Of a stretch of DNA of 64,000 nt, positions 51,464-60,340 are shown in pieces. Numbering within the stretch: position 1 is the first letter of the stretch; every line of letters begins with the position of its first letter. The stretch covers positions 1 to 64,000 of the forward strand of contig JBFXKW010000009.1 of NCBI GenBank assembly GCA_050173345.1, written 5' to 3'. The DNA comes from SHWC01 sp050173345. GTDB taxonomy: Bacteria; Pseudomonadota; Alphaproteobacteria; UBA828. Both the position numbers and the translations under genes were made by a program. The notes under the pieces are model-generated. The model worked only from the letters and a program-made list of their open reading frames with translations, ran no database searches and had not been told where the DNA came from.

Positions 51464-52185
51464 GGCGCGCCCCGCAATGCGCGTTCCGCCTCGCGCAGCG
51501 CGTCGGGCGTGCCGACATGGAGCCAGGCGCCATCATGCACGAGGCCGAACAGGCGCCGTTTCCTTTCCGCGATATCGTAGAGCAGGCGCAGCGAGAAGGC
51601 GCCGCCCGGCGCGTCGTCGAACAGCGCCGGGCTCAGGATCTGCGCGCCGGTGAAGACGAAGGGCGCAGACGCGGCGTCGCCCCGGCTGTGCAGCCGGCCA
51701 TCCGGCGCGCGGGCATAGTCGCCCTTGCCCTCGAAGCCGATCGCTTCGCTCAAGGGCTGGAGCAGCAGCAGCGCGCCCATGCGCGCGGGGTCGAACGCCT
51801 CGGCGAGGCGCAGCAGCGCCGGCGTCGCGCCGTCGCGCAGGATCACGTCGCTGTTGAGCACGTAGAACGGTCCGTCGCCCAGGCGGTCGAGCGCGCGGGC
51901 GACGCCACCGCCGGTTTCGAGCAATGTCTCCTCGCGCGAGACGTGCAGCCGGAGTGACGGATGGGCCTTGCCGTAGGCGGCGACGAACGCCTCGATCGCG
52001 TCGGCGAGGTGATGCGCGTTGACCACGATCTCATCGACGCCTGCCGCCACGAGCAGGCCGAGCGCATAGTCGATGAGCGGTCTGCCGCCGACCGCGACGA
52101 GCGGCTTCGGCACGCGCTCGGTGATCGGCCGCAGGCGGACGCCCTTGCCCGCGGCCAGCACCATGGCGCGCCGCGGCGCGATCAT
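51460..52185 (-). CDS. murU: Nucleotidyltransferase, MurU-like (MurNAc-1-phosphate uridylyltransferase)
   Basis: The 241-residue sugar-nucleotidyltransferase has the signature MVLAAGKGVRLRPIT, the VPKPLVAVGGRPLIDY motif and metal-binding LNSDVI. Pairing with an AmgK-like kinase directly upstream indicates the anabolic recycling route MurNAc to UDP-MurNAc described in Pseudomonas. Mannose-1-phosphate guanylyltransferase is the alternative annotation. ATG at 52185 overlaps the kinase stop. Confidence 0.85.
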   Translation of the reverse strand: MIAPRRAMVLAAGKGVRLRPITERVPKPLVAVGGRPLIDYALGLLVAAGVDEIVVNAHHLADAIEAFVAAYGKAHPSLRLHVSREETLLETGGGVARALDRLGDGPFYVLNSDVILRDGATPALLRLAEAFDPARMGALLLLQPLSEAIGFEGKGDYARAPDGRLHSRGDAASAPFVFTGAQILSPALFDDAPGGAFSLRLLYDIAERKRRLFGLVHDGAWLHVGTPDALREAERALRGAP

Positions 52186-53198
52186 GCGGCGCGCTCGCGC
52201 ATCGCCGGCGGCACCGCGCGGGCGAACCATGCGGCGACCGGCGCGAGCGCGGGATGGGCGAGGTCGCGCTCGACCAGCCCCCAGACGCGCGGCAGATAGT
52301 CCAGATAGCGCGCCTTGCCGTCGCGCACCGCGAGGCGCGAGAAGACGCCGAGGATGCGCACATTGCGCTGCGCACCCGTCACGGCATAAGCAGCGCGGAA
52401 CGTTGCCTCGTCGAGATTGGGCGAGGCGGCGAGGTAGCGGCGGATCATGCGCTCGGCGAGCGCAGGCGGCACGTCTCGCCGCGCGTCCTCCAGCAGCGAG
52501 ACGATGTCATAGGTCAAGGGCGCGAGGCTCGCGTCCTGGAAGTCGAGCAGGCCGACACGGCGGAGCCCGTTCGGATCGCCTGGGTCGGCCGCGCGCCCGG
52601 GCAGCCAGATCAGGTTGTCGGCGTGATAGTCGCGCAGCGCGAGCGCCTCGGGCACGCGCCCGGCAAGCGGCAGCACCTCGCGCCAGGCCGTACGGAACGC
52701 CGCGCGCTCCCGCTCATCGGCGTGGCTGCCGAAACGGCGCGGCAAATACCAGTCGAGGAACAGCTCGGCGTTGGCGAGCCGCTTCGGCTCGTCATAGCGG
52801 TCGATGCCTTGCGGCGGCGGCCGGCGGTGCAGGTCGACCAGGAGGTCGATCGCGGCGGCGTAGAGCACCGCTTCCAGGCTCTCGTCATGCACCGTGGCGA
52901 GCAGGCGGGTATAGAGACCGTCGCCGAGGTCTTCGAGCAGCACGAGGCCGGCCGCTTCGTCAGCCGCGAGCACGCGGGGCGCGCTGTAGCCGAGCCCGCT
53001 CAAATGCCGCGCGATGGCGAGCCAGGGCCGCACGTTCTCCTGCGGCGGCGGCGCGTCCATCAGCACCGCGCATTCCTTCCCGCGGCTCAGGCGATCGTAG
53101 CGGCGGAACGAGGCGTCGCCGGCAAGCGGCGCGCGCGATGCCTCGCCCCAGCCGCTCGCCGCGAGGAAGTGCGCGATGGCATCGCCGCGCTCGCTCAC
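52182..53198 (-). CDS. amgK: AmgK-like sugar kinase (anomeric MurNAc/GlcNAc kinase)
   Basis: The 338-residue aminoglycoside-phosphotransferase-fold kinase has ALRDYHADNLIWL (catalytic loop, Asp and Asn) and GLLDFQDASLAPLTYD (Mg site). It matches cell-wall-recycling kinases encoded beside tsaE and murU. The start is a GTG whose overlap with the tsaE stop (GTGA) and the translation VSERGDAIAHFLAASGW favour 53198 over the much longer open frame. Confidence 0.87.
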   Translation of the reverse strand: MSERGDAIAHFLAASGWGEASRAPLAGDASFRRYDRLSRGKECAVLMDAPPPQENVRPWLAIARHLSGLGYSAPRVLAADEAAGLVLLEDLGDGLYTRLLATVHDESLEAVLYAAAIDLLVDLHRRPPPQGIDRYDEPKRLANAELFLDWYLPRRFGSHADERERAAFRTAWREVLPLAGRVPEALALRDYHADNLIWLPGRAADPGDPNGLRRVGLLDFQDASLAPLTYDIVSLLEDARRDVPPALAERMIRRYLAASPNLDEATFRAAYAVTGAQRNVRILGVFSRLAVRDGKARYLDYLPRVWGLVERDLAHPALAPVAAWFARAVPPAMRERAA

Positions 53199-53704
53199 GC
53201 CGCTTCCTCCCGCAGGGTGCGCAGCAGCGCGGCGGCACGCGCGCCGTGAGCGACGAGGCGGGCATGCCGCGCGTCCGGGTCGTCTCCCGGTTCGAGCCGC
53301 ACCACGAGCCGGTCGCCCGGCACGGCGGGCCCGAGCCGCTCCGGCCATTCGATCAGCGCGACGCCTTCCGAGAGCGCCTCGTCGAGCCCGAGCTCGTCCG
53401 CCTCCTCGGGTCTTGCGATCCGATAGAGGTCGAAGTGCCAAATCGTGAACCTGCCGGCGTCATAGCTCTGCACCAGCGTGAAGGTCGGGCTCGGCACCTC
53501 GGCCGCGCCGGTCAGCGCCCTGATGAAGCCGCGGGCGAACGACGTCTTGCCCGCGCCGAGCGGGCCTTCGAGCGCGATCACGTCGCCGGGCTCGGCGTGG
53601 CGGGCGAGGCGGGCGGCGAGCCGTTCGGTCGCGGCGAGGTCGGCGAGCACGAGATCGAGCCTCGCCTCGCCCTGCCCCGCCTCATCGGGCCGCCCGGCCG
53701 TCAT
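53195..53704 (-). CDS. tsaE: tRNA threonylcarbamoyladenosine biosynthesis ATPase TsaE
   Basis: The 169-residue P-loop protein has Walker A EGPLGAGKT (46-54), VPSPTFTLVQSY and HFDLYR. It drives t6A37 modification of ANN-decoding tRNAs with TsaB and TsaD. It overlaps the DivL-like kinase gene upstream (ATGA) and amgK downstream (GTGA). Confidence 0.95.
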   Translation of the reverse strand: MTAGRPDEAGQGEARLDLVLADLAATERLAARLARHAEPGDVIALEGPLGAGKTSFARGFIRALTGAAEVPSPTFTLVQSYDAGRFTIWHFDLYRIARPEEADELGLDEALSEGVALIEWPERLGPAVPGDRLVVRLEPGDDPDARHARLVAHGARAAALLRTLREEAA

Positions 53705-56166
53705 CGGCCGAAGGGCGAGACGGCCTCGACATCCTTGGGCGGCTCGAGCGGCAGGATGCAGGTCACGGTGGTGCCGACGTCGGGCTGCGATTCGAGGGTG
53801 AGCTCGCCGCCATGCAGCTCGACGAAATAGCGCACCAGGGAAAGCCCGAGCCCGGCGCCGGATTGGCGCGCCAGCGGCTGGAGGCCGCGATGGAACTTGT
53901 CGAACACGCTCTTCTGCTCGTCGCGCTCGATGCCGACGCCGGTATCGGCGACCCAGATGGTCAGCGTCTTCTCGTGGCGCCGCGCGCCGAGCGCGACGCG
54001 GCCGCCCTCCGGCGTGAACTTGAGCGCGTTGCTCAGGAGGTTGAACAGCACCTGCTTGAGCCGGCGTTCGTCGGCGTCGATCCGGCCGATCGATTGCGGG
54101 CAGTCGAGCACCAGGTCGAGGCGCTGCTTGCGCGCGCTTTCCTGCACCAGGTTGAGCATGCTGACCAGTATGCCATGCACGTCGACCGATTCGATCTCGA
54201 GCGAGATCAGCCCGGCCTCGATGGTGGCGAGGTCGAGGATGTCGTTGATCAGCGAGAGGAGCTGCTGGGAGGATTCGAGCACGCCCTTGGCGTATTCGAG
54301 CTGGCGCTCGTTGAGCGGCCCGAAATACTGGTTGACCAGGATCTCGGTGAAGCCGATCACCGTGTTGAGCGGCGTGCGCAGCTCGTAGGAGACGTTGGCG
54401 ACGAACTCGGATTTCAGCCGGTCCGCGGTCTCCAGCGCCTCGGTGCGGTCGCGCAGCGCGCGCTCAACCTGGAAGCTGTCGCTGATGTCGAGATAGGTGA
54501 GCAGCGTCGCGCCGTCGGGCAGCGGCACGTAGGCGCAATCGAGCACGGTGCCGTCGCGCCTGACCACGCGCTGGGTCGAGCGCGCGCGTTCCGAGATGCG
54601 AGCGATGAACTCGCGCCGGAACGGCTCGAAATCGGCCGGCTCGAAGCGGTCGCGCACCAGGTCGAGGATGTCGTTGACGTGCGGCTCCGCATCGAGGTGC
54701 TTGGGGTCGAGGCCCCAGATCGTGGCGTAGCCGGGGTTCGACAGCTTGAGCCGGCCGTCGGCGCCGAACACGGCGACCGCTTCGTAGAGGTTGTCGAGCG
54801 TCGCGCGCTGCACCGCGGCGAGCGTCGAGTGCGAGCGTTCGAGCGCGAAGCGGTCGGTGACGTCCTGGATGATGAAGAGCAGGCCGCCGAACGGATGCGG
54901 CGTCACGATCTGGCGCAGCGCCGAGCCGTCCGGCAGGTGGAGCAGCTCCTCCATCGGCTCGGTGACGGTGGTGAAGAGGCGCTGCAATCGCTCCTTGTAA
55001 GCGCGCCAGTCGGCCTGCTCGGGCAGCCGGCGGGCTTCGCGCATCGCATCGATCACCTCGCTCAGCGTCGGCTCGGTGCGCAGGAACATCTCGTCGAGGC
55101 CGAACAGCTTGTTGAACTCGGCGTTGAAGAAGTTGAGCCGCATGTTCGCGCCGTAGATCGCGATCGCGGCGGAGAGCGATTCGAGCACCTCGGCATGGGC
55201 GGAGATGTGGCGCCGGAGCGTCGCCTCGGCTTCCTCGAGGTCGGTCACGTCGCGCGCCCAGCCGACCGTCCCGCCGCCTTCGAGCGGCCGCTCGGTGATC
55301 TCGAGCAGGCGGCGCTCGCCGTGGACCACGACGTGATAGCGCACCGTGGTCGCCTGCCTCTCGGCGATGGCGCGCCGCGCCAGCGCATAGGCATCGGCGC
55401 CCGGCAGCGTCGAGATCAGCTCGATGCCGGGCGCCTTCAAGACGTCTTCCACCCTGGCCTCGACCGCCTTGGCATAGGCCTGGTTGCACCAGATGAGCCC
55501 GAGCTTGGCGTCGCGCCGCCAGATCGGCACCAGGACCGCATCGCCGACCGCCTGGAAGTGGTACAGCGCGGCATGGCTCGTGGCGAGCTCGGCCTCGAGC
55601 TGGCTGACGGTCCTGACGCGCTCGGTCGCATCCTGCAGCGTCAGGCAGATGCTGTCGTCGTCAGCCGTCGCGATCGCGTCGAAGCGCCTGGCGCCGTCGG
55701 CGCTCCGGCAGGTCTTGCGGAACCGCTCGCCCGGCTGCAGGCCCGCCACGCTGTCACGCAGTACGGCGAAATCCTCGGCCTCGAACTGGCCGGCGAGGTC
55801 ATCGAGCCTCCGCACGGTGAGGCCGCTGAACGGCGCGTCGCGGTCGCGTGGCGTGGTGACAAGCTGCGCCTCGGGCTGGCTGCGCCGCCAGAACAGCAGC
55901 AGCGCCGGCACGTGGGAGAGCGCCTCGCGGAAGATCGCCGAATCATGGCCGAGCTGCGCGATCTCGGCCTGGTAGGCGGCGCGCTGCCGCGCCACCCGGC
56001 GGAAGGCGCCGATGCAGAGCAGGATGGCCGCTGCGCCGACCAGCGCCACCGCGCCGAAGCCGGCGGCCAGCCATTGCTCGGCCTCCCAGGCGGCAAATGC
56101 GCTGCGGCTGCCCAGGCTGAGCCATGCCGCCAATGCCGCCGCCGCAAGCCTGCCCAATCGCGCCAT
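53701..56166 (-). CDS. divL: DivL-like PAS-domain histidine-kinase homolog with Tyr in place of the phospho-His
   Basis: The 821-residue membrane protein has hydrophobic segments at about 8-22 and 30-50, several PAS domains (about 200-560), a dimerisation/phospho-acceptor helix and an HATPase domain. The H-box reads VSYELRTPLN, with Tyr594 (codon TAC) where kinases have His. The ATPase has NLLSNALKFT, DTGVGI and GAGLGLSLV. DivL of Caulobacter, a cell-cycle regulator acting on CckA, carries the same replacement and a similar layout. The ATG at 56166 is used, since upstream sequence is a hairpin repeat. It is coupled to tsaE. Confidence 0.85.
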   Translation of the reverse strand: MARLGRLAAAALAAWLSLGSRSAFAAWEAEQWLAAGFGAVALVGAAAILLCIGAFRRVARQRAAYQAEIAQLGHDSAIFREALSHVPALLLFWRRSQPEAQLVTTPRDRDAPFSGLTVRRLDDLAGQFEAEDFAVLRDSVAGLQPGERFRKTCRSADGARRFDAIATADDDSICLTLQDATERVRTVSQLEAELATSHAALYHFQAVGDAVLVPIWRRDAKLGLIWCNQAYAKAVEARVEDVLKAPGIELISTLPGADAYALARRAIAERQATTVRYHVVVHGERRLLEITERPLEGGGTVGWARDVTDLEEAEATLRRHISAHAEVLESLSAAIAIYGANMRLNFFNAEFNKLFGLDEMFLRTEPTLSEVIDAMREARRLPEQADWRAYKERLQRLFTTVTEPMEELLHLPDGSALRQIVTPHPFGGLLFIIQDVTDRFALERSHSTLAAVQRATLDNLYEAVAVFGADGRLKLSNPGYATIWGLDPKHLDAEPHVNDILDLVRDRFEPADFEPFRREFIARISERARSTQRVVRRDGTVLDCAYVPLPDGATLLTYLDISDSFQVERALRDRTEALETADRLKSEFVANVSYELRTPLNTVIGFTEILVNQYFGPLNERQLEYAKGVLESSQQLLSLINDILDLATIEAGLISLEIESVDVHGILVSMLNLVQESARKQRLDLVLDCPQSIGRIDADERRLKQVLFNLLSNALKFTPEGGRVALGARRHEKTLTIWVADTGVGIERDEQKSVFDKFHRGLQPLARQSGAGLGLSLVRYFVELHGGELTLESQPDVGTTVTCILPLEPPKDVEAVSPFGR

Positions 56167-56244
56167 CCGATTGCGGATTTCGGGTGAGACCGCCTGCGAT
56201 GGTACCACCCTGCCGCGGCCGGGCAAGCCGGCGATACCGCTAGG

Positions 56245-56288
56245 GCACGATCCGATCAGGTCGCTCCGACCTGATCGGTGAATCGTGC
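56245..56288 (-). repeat. Long interrupted hairpin after ahcY
   Basis: Inner perfect arms CCGATCAGGTCG (56252-56263) and CGACCTGATCGG (56267-56278) with a CTC loop are extended by GCACGAT (56245-56251)/ATCGTGC (56282-56288) around a three-base bulge. No T-tract follows, so it is more likely a dispersed palindrome or mRNA 3'-end stabiliser for ahcY than a classical terminator. It lies between ahcY and the DivL-like gene. Confidence 0.75.
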
Positions 56289-56302
56289 TCAAGCGATCCT
56301 GC

Positions 56303-57703
56303 CTAGTAGCGATAGTGGTCCGGCTTGAACGGGCCCTTGTCCGGCACGCCGATATACTTGGCCTGGGCCGGGCTGAGCTTGGTCAGGGCGGCGCCGAGCT
56401 TGGCGAGATGGAGCGACGCGACCTTCTCGTCGAGGTGCTTGGGCAGGATGTAGACCTCGTTCTTGTAGCGCCCCGGATTACTCCACAGCTCGATCTGCGC
56501 CAGCGTCTGGTTGCTGAACGACGCGCTCATCACGAAGCTCGGATGGCCGGTGGCGTTGCCGAGGTTCACGAGGCGGCCCTCCGAGAGCAGGATGATGCGC
56601 TTGCCGTCCGGGAACTCGATCTCGTCGACCTGCGGCTTGACGTTGTGCCATTTGAAGTTGCGCAGGCCCGTGACCTGTATCTCGGAATCGAAATGGCCGA
56701 TGTTGCTGACGATGGCGCGGTGCTTCATCTTGCGCATGTGCTCGACGGTGATGACGTCGATGTTGCCGGTCGCGGTGACGAAGATGTCGCCCTCCGCCGC
56801 CGCGTCGTCCATCGTCTTCACCGCATAGCCTTCCATGGCGGCCTGCAGCGCGCAGATCGGGTCGATCTCGGTGACGATGACGCGGCAGCCGGCGTTCCGG
56901 AGCGAGGCCGCCGAGCCCTTGCCGACATCGCCGAAGCCCGCGACCACCGCGACCTTGCCGGCCATCATCACGTCGGTGCCGCGCCGGATGCCGTCCACCA
57001 GGCTCTCGCGGCAGCCATAGATGTTGTCGAACTTCGACTTGGTCACCGAGTCGTTGACATTGATCGCCGGGAAGGCGAGGCGGCCCTCCTTCTGCATCTG
57101 GTAGAGGCGGTGCACGCCGGTGGTGGTCTCCTCGGTGACGCCGCGAATCTGCTTGAGCAGCGTGCCGTACCAGCCGGGCTTCGATTTGAGCCGCTCCTTG
57201 ATCGCGGCGAACAGCACCTCCTCTTCCTCATGCTGCGGCTTGGCGATCAGCTTGTCGTCCTTCTCGGCCTGCGCGCCGAGGTGGACGAGCAGCGTGGCGT
57301 CGCCGCCGTCGTCGAGGATCATGTTGGGCGTGCCGCCGTCGCCCCACTCGAAGATGCGATGGGTGTATTCCCAGTATTCCTTGAGGCTCTCGCCCTTGTG
57401 GGCGAACACCGGGATGCCGGTCGCGGCGATCGCGGCGGCGGCGTGGTCCTGCGTCGAGAACACGTTGCACGAGGCCCAGCGGATGTCGGCGCCGAGCGCC
57501 TTCAGCGTCTCGATCAGGACGGCGGTCTGGATCGTCATGTGCAGCGAGCCGGCGATGCGCGCGCCCTTGAGCGGCGCCTTGCTCCCATATTCCTCGCGCA
57601 GCGCCATGAGGCCCGGCATCTCGGTCTCGGCCATGTCGATCTCGCTGCGGCCCCATTTGGCGAGCGAGAGGTCGGCGACCTTGTAATCGTTCTGCTGCGG
57701 CAT
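56303..57703 (-). CDS. ahcY: Adenosylhomocysteinase (S-adenosylhomocysteine hydrolase)
   Basis: The 466-residue NAD-dependent enzyme splits SAH to adenosine and homocysteine. Visible are the N-terminal DYKVADLSLAKWGR, CNVFSTQDHAAAA, NVNDSVTKSKFDN, the NAD-binding VAGFGDVGKGSA and the C-terminal PDKGPFKPDHYRY with the essential terminal Lys/Tyr region. It includes the roughly 40-residue insert common in proteobacterial forms. It lies between ptsI and divL, as in other alphaproteobacteria. Confidence 0.97.
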   Translation of the reverse strand: MPQQNDYKVADLSLAKWGRSEIDMAETEMPGLMALREEYGSKAPLKGARIAGSLHMTIQTAVLIETLKALGADIRWASCNVFSTQDHAAAAIAATGIPVFAHKGESLKEYWEYTHRIFEWGDGGTPNMILDDGGDATLLVHLGAQAEKDDKLIAKPQHEEEEVLFAAIKERLKSKPGWYGTLLKQIRGVTEETTTGVHRLYQMQKEGRLAFPAINVNDSVTKSKFDNIYGCRESLVDGIRRGTDVMMAGKVAVVAGFGDVGKGSAASLRNAGCRVIVTEIDPICALQAAMEGYAVKTMDDAAAEGDIFVTATGNIDVITVEHMRKMKHRAIVSNIGHFDSEIQVTGLRNFKWHNVKPQVDEIEFPDGKRIILLSEGRLVNLGNATGHPSFVMSASFSNQTLAQIELWSNPGRYKNEVYILPKHLDEKVASLHLAKLGAALTKLSPAQAKYIGVPDKGPFKPDHYRY

Positions 57704-57733
57704 CGAAAAGCTCCGGTTTTTGGGCAGGCGGGG

Positions 57734-57762
57734 GTTGTAACAGCCGTCCGCCGGGCTGACAA
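57734..57762 (-). promoter_or_regulatory. Candidate ahcY promoter
   Basis: On the minus strand TTGTCA (57757-57762) and TACAAC (57734-57739) are 17 bp apart, about 30 bp before the ahcY start. No SAH-riboswitch-like conserved core was seen in the 88-bp gap. Confidence 0.55.
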
Positions 57763-57791
57763 CCGCACCCGGCGGCCGGCCTGCGGCGGGT

Positions 57792-59582
57792 TCAGCTCAG
57801 GGCGTTGAAATCGTCGAGCAGGGCGGCGATCACGCCGGGGTCGGACTGCTGCATGATCTGCTCGGCGCGCCGTTCGGCCTCGGCAAGGTCGATGTCGAGG
57901 ATGCGCTGCTTGACTCGCGGCAGGCTGGGCGCGGCCATCGAGAGGTCGCGCAAGCCGAGGCCGAGCAAGAGCGTCGTGTAGCGCGGGTTGCCTGCCATCT
58001 CGCCGCACAGGTTGACCGGGATGCGGGCGCGCCGGGCGGCGGCGGTGGCGAACTGGATCAGCCGCAGCACGGCCGGGTGCAGCGGATCGTAGAGGTGCGC
58101 GACCTGCTCGTCGCCGCGGTCGATCGCGAGCGTGTACATGGTCAGGTCGTTGGTGCCGAGCGAGAAGAAGTCGGAGACCTGGGCGAGCGCGTCGGCGGCG
58201 AGCGCGGCGCCCGGCGTCTCGATCATCACGCCGATCGGCGGCAGCGGCTCGCTGAACGGCACGCGGGCGCGGGCGAGCCGCCGCGCCACTGCCTGGACCG
58301 CCTCGCGCACCGCCTTGACCTCGGCGGCCGTCGTGATCATCGGCAGGAGGATGCGCACCGGGCCGTGCGCGCTGGCGCGCAGCATGGCGCCGAGCTGGGC
58401 GTCGAGCAGCGCGCGCACCTTGAGCGAGAGCCGGATCGCGCGCAGGCCGAGCGCCGGGTTGACGCTCGGGCTGATATGGTCGCCGACCGAATAGGCGAGC
58501 TTGTCCGAGCCGAGGTCGAGGGTGCGCACCGTCACCGGATGGCCGCCCATGCCTTCGACGATGGTGCGCAAGGTCCGGTACTGCTCCTCCTCGCCGGGTG
58601 GCCGGTCGCGGTTCATGTAGAGGAACTCGCTGCGCAGGAGGCCGATGCCCTCCGCGCCCGCGGCGTGCGCGAGCGGCAGCTCGGTCGGCAGTTCGAGGTT
58701 GCATTGGAGCCCGATGCGGCCGCCGTCGCGGGTCACCGCGGCGATGCCCTTGAGCCGTTCGAGCTGGCGCTGGCGGCGCTGCTCGGCCTCGCGCCTTCGC
58801 TCGTAGCGGCCGACCGTCTCGGGCGTCGGGTTGATCACGATGCGGCCGCGCGTGCCGTCGACGATGACGAGGTCGCCCGAGCGCACCGCGGTGATCAGGT
58901 TGGGCACGCCGAGCACCGCGGGCAGCCCGAGCGAGCGCGCCATGATCGCGGTGTGGCCCTCGGCGCCGCCGAGCGCGGAGCCGAAGCCGCCGACCCGCGC
59001 CGGGTCCATCAGCGCGGTGTCGGCCGGCGTGATCTCTTCCGCGATGATGATCGCGCCCTGCGGCAGCGAGGAGAACGCCTGATAGGGCACGCGCGAGAGG
59101 TTGCGGATGATGCGCGAGCCGACCTCGCGCACGTCGTCGATGCGGCTCGCCAAGTAGCGGTCACTGACCTCGGCGAAGGCCTGGCCGATCTCGACCAGCT
59201 CGGCCTGCACCGCGGCCTCGGCGTTGACGCTCTGGCTGCGGATGCGCTCGGCCACGCCGCGCACCAGGCGCGAGCCCTTGAGCATCTGGAGATGGGCGTC
59301 GAGCAGGTAGCTGAGCTCCTCGGCCGCGGCGCCGGGCAGCGCGCCCGCCTTGCCGCGCAGCTTCCTGAGCTGCTTGGCGGAGAGCGCGACCGCGTCCTCG
59401 AAGCGCTTGACCTCGGGCTCGACCTCGTGCGCGGCGAGGCCGTATTCGGGCACGTCGATCAGGCCGCGCTCGATGACGTGCGCCGGGCCGATCGCAACGC
59501 CGGTCGAGACGCCGAGGCCATCGAAGCGGACCTCGAGGGCGTCGTTGCCCTCCTCGGTATCGTCCTCGTAGGCTTCCACCAC
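57792..59582 (-). CDS. ptsI: Phosphoenolpyruvate-protein phosphotransferase (PTS enzyme I)
   Basis: The 596-residue enzyme I has the phospho-His in GGAEGHTAIMARSLGLPAV, the PEP-domain signatures GLLRSEFLYM and DFFSLGTNDLTMY, and NLCGEMAGNP with the catalytic Cys. It moves phosphate from PEP to HPr. There is no N-terminal GAF domain, so it is the PtsI length, unlike the longer PtsP usual in nitrogen-PTS systems. No sugar EIIBC is nearby; the partners (HPr, EIIA-Man, HprK, EIIA-Ntr) are regulatory. The GTG at 59582 is 7 bp after the HPr stop. Confidence 0.94.
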   Translation of the reverse strand: MVEAYEDDTEEGNDALEVRFDGLGVSTGVAIGPAHVIERGLIDVPEYGLAAHEVEPEVKRFEDAVALSAKQLRKLRGKAGALPGAAAEELSYLLDAHLQMLKGSRLVRGVAERIRSQSVNAEAAVQAELVEIGQAFAEVSDRYLASRIDDVREVGSRIIRNLSRVPYQAFSSLPQGAIIIAEEITPADTALMDPARVGGFGSALGGAEGHTAIMARSLGLPAVLGVPNLITAVRSGDLVIVDGTRGRIVINPTPETVGRYERRREAEQRRQRQLERLKGIAAVTRDGGRIGLQCNLELPTELPLAHAAGAEGIGLLRSEFLYMNRDRPPGEEEQYRTLRTIVEGMGGHPVTVRTLDLGSDKLAYSVGDHISPSVNPALGLRAIRLSLKVRALLDAQLGAMLRASAHGPVRILLPMITTAAEVKAVREAVQAVARRLARARVPFSEPLPPIGVMIETPGAALAADALAQVSDFFSLGTNDLTMYTLAIDRGDEQVAHLYDPLHPAVLRLIQFATAAARRARIPVNLCGEMAGNPRYTTLLLGLGLRDLSMAAPSLPRVKQRILDIDLAEAERRAEQIMQQSDPGVIAALLDDFNALS

Positions 59583-59589
59583 CGCCCGC

Positions 59590-59898
59590 TCAGTCCTCGT
59601 CGAAGCCGCGCTCGACCAGCGCCGAGAGCGCGACCAGCGCAGCCCGCGCCTCGGCGCCCTTGGTCTCGATCTCGATGTCCTGCCCTGGCGCCGCCGCCAG
59701 CATCATCAGCCCGAGGATCGACGAGCCCGAGACGCTGGTGCCGAGCCGCGTCACCGTGACCTCGGCGTTGAAGCCGGAGGCGACCTGGACGAAGCGGGCG
59801 GCGGCGCGCGCGTGCAGGCCGAGCCGGTTCGAGATCGTCACGGTGCGGCGCTGCGCGTCGGCGCGGCTGCCGCCGGGCTCGTCGGCGATCTTGTTCAT
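59590..59898 (-). CDS. ptsH: HPr phosphocarrier protein
   Basis: The 102-residue protein has the phospho-acceptor H29 in GLHARAAARF and the regulatory Ser (S60) in SGSSILGLMML, the target of HprK. An extra N-terminal segment of about 14 residues precedes the canonical start. It overlaps the manX stop by four bases. Confidence 0.95.
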   Translation of the reverse strand: MNKIADEPGGSRADAQRRTVTISNRLGLHARAAARFVQVASGFNAEVTVTRLGTSVSGSSILGLMMLAAAPGQDIEIETKGAEARAALVALSALVERGFDED

Positions 59899-60302
59899 GC
59901 GCCGTCCCCGTTCAAGAGGCTGCTCGCGACGTTGATGTATTTGCGCCCGGATTCCTGCGCGCTCAAGGCCGCCTGCTTGAGGCTCTCCTCTTTCCGCACC
60001 GAGGCGAGCTTGATCAGCATCGGCAGGTTCATGCCGGCGATCACCTCGACCTTGGCCTTGTCCATCACCGAGATCGCGAGGTTGGAGGGCGTGCCGCCGA
60101 ACATGTCGGTGAGCAGGATCACGCCGTCGCCGTCATCGACCGCGGCGACTGCTTCCAGGATGTCCTTGCGGCGCTGCTCCATGTCGTCGTTCGGGCCGAT
60201 GCAGACAGCGCGCGTGCGCTCCTGCGCGCCGACCACGTGCTCGGTCGCGGCGATGAATTCCTCGGCCAAGCGGCCATGCGTAACCAGAACGAGACCAATC
60301 AT
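59895..60302 (-). CDS. manX: PTS EIIA component, mannose family (regulatory)
   Basis: The 135-residue EIIA-Man domain stands alone (no EIIB or EIIC). Phospho-acceptor H9 is in VTHGRLAEEF, with LLTDMFGGTPSN and VIAGMNLPML. In alphaproteobacteria this protein is the terminal acceptor of a regulatory PTS. ATG at 60302 is chosen because the upstream frame is non-conserved Arg/Pro-rich sequence. Confidence 0.93.
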   Translation of the reverse strand: MIGLVLVTHGRLAEEFIAATEHVVGAQERTRAVCIGPNDDMEQRRKDILEAVAAVDDGDGVILLTDMFGGTPSNLAISVMDKAKVEVIAGMNLPMLIKLASVRKEESLKQAALSAQESGRKYINVASSLLNGDGA

Positions 60303-60340
60303 GTTGTCTTCCGCTTGGAGGGGAACCGGACGAGGCCGGG

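Noticed and set aside
51204..53441. Extra minus-strand frames around murU and amgK suggesting frameshifts
   Set aside because: The real frames connect cleanly by ATGA/GTGA overlaps and carry all motifs; the extensions are out-of-frame GC-rich shadows.
57704..57791. SAH riboswitch upstream of ahcY
   Set aside because: The short gap shows a promoter-like pair but not the conserved purine-rich core of known SAH riboswitches.
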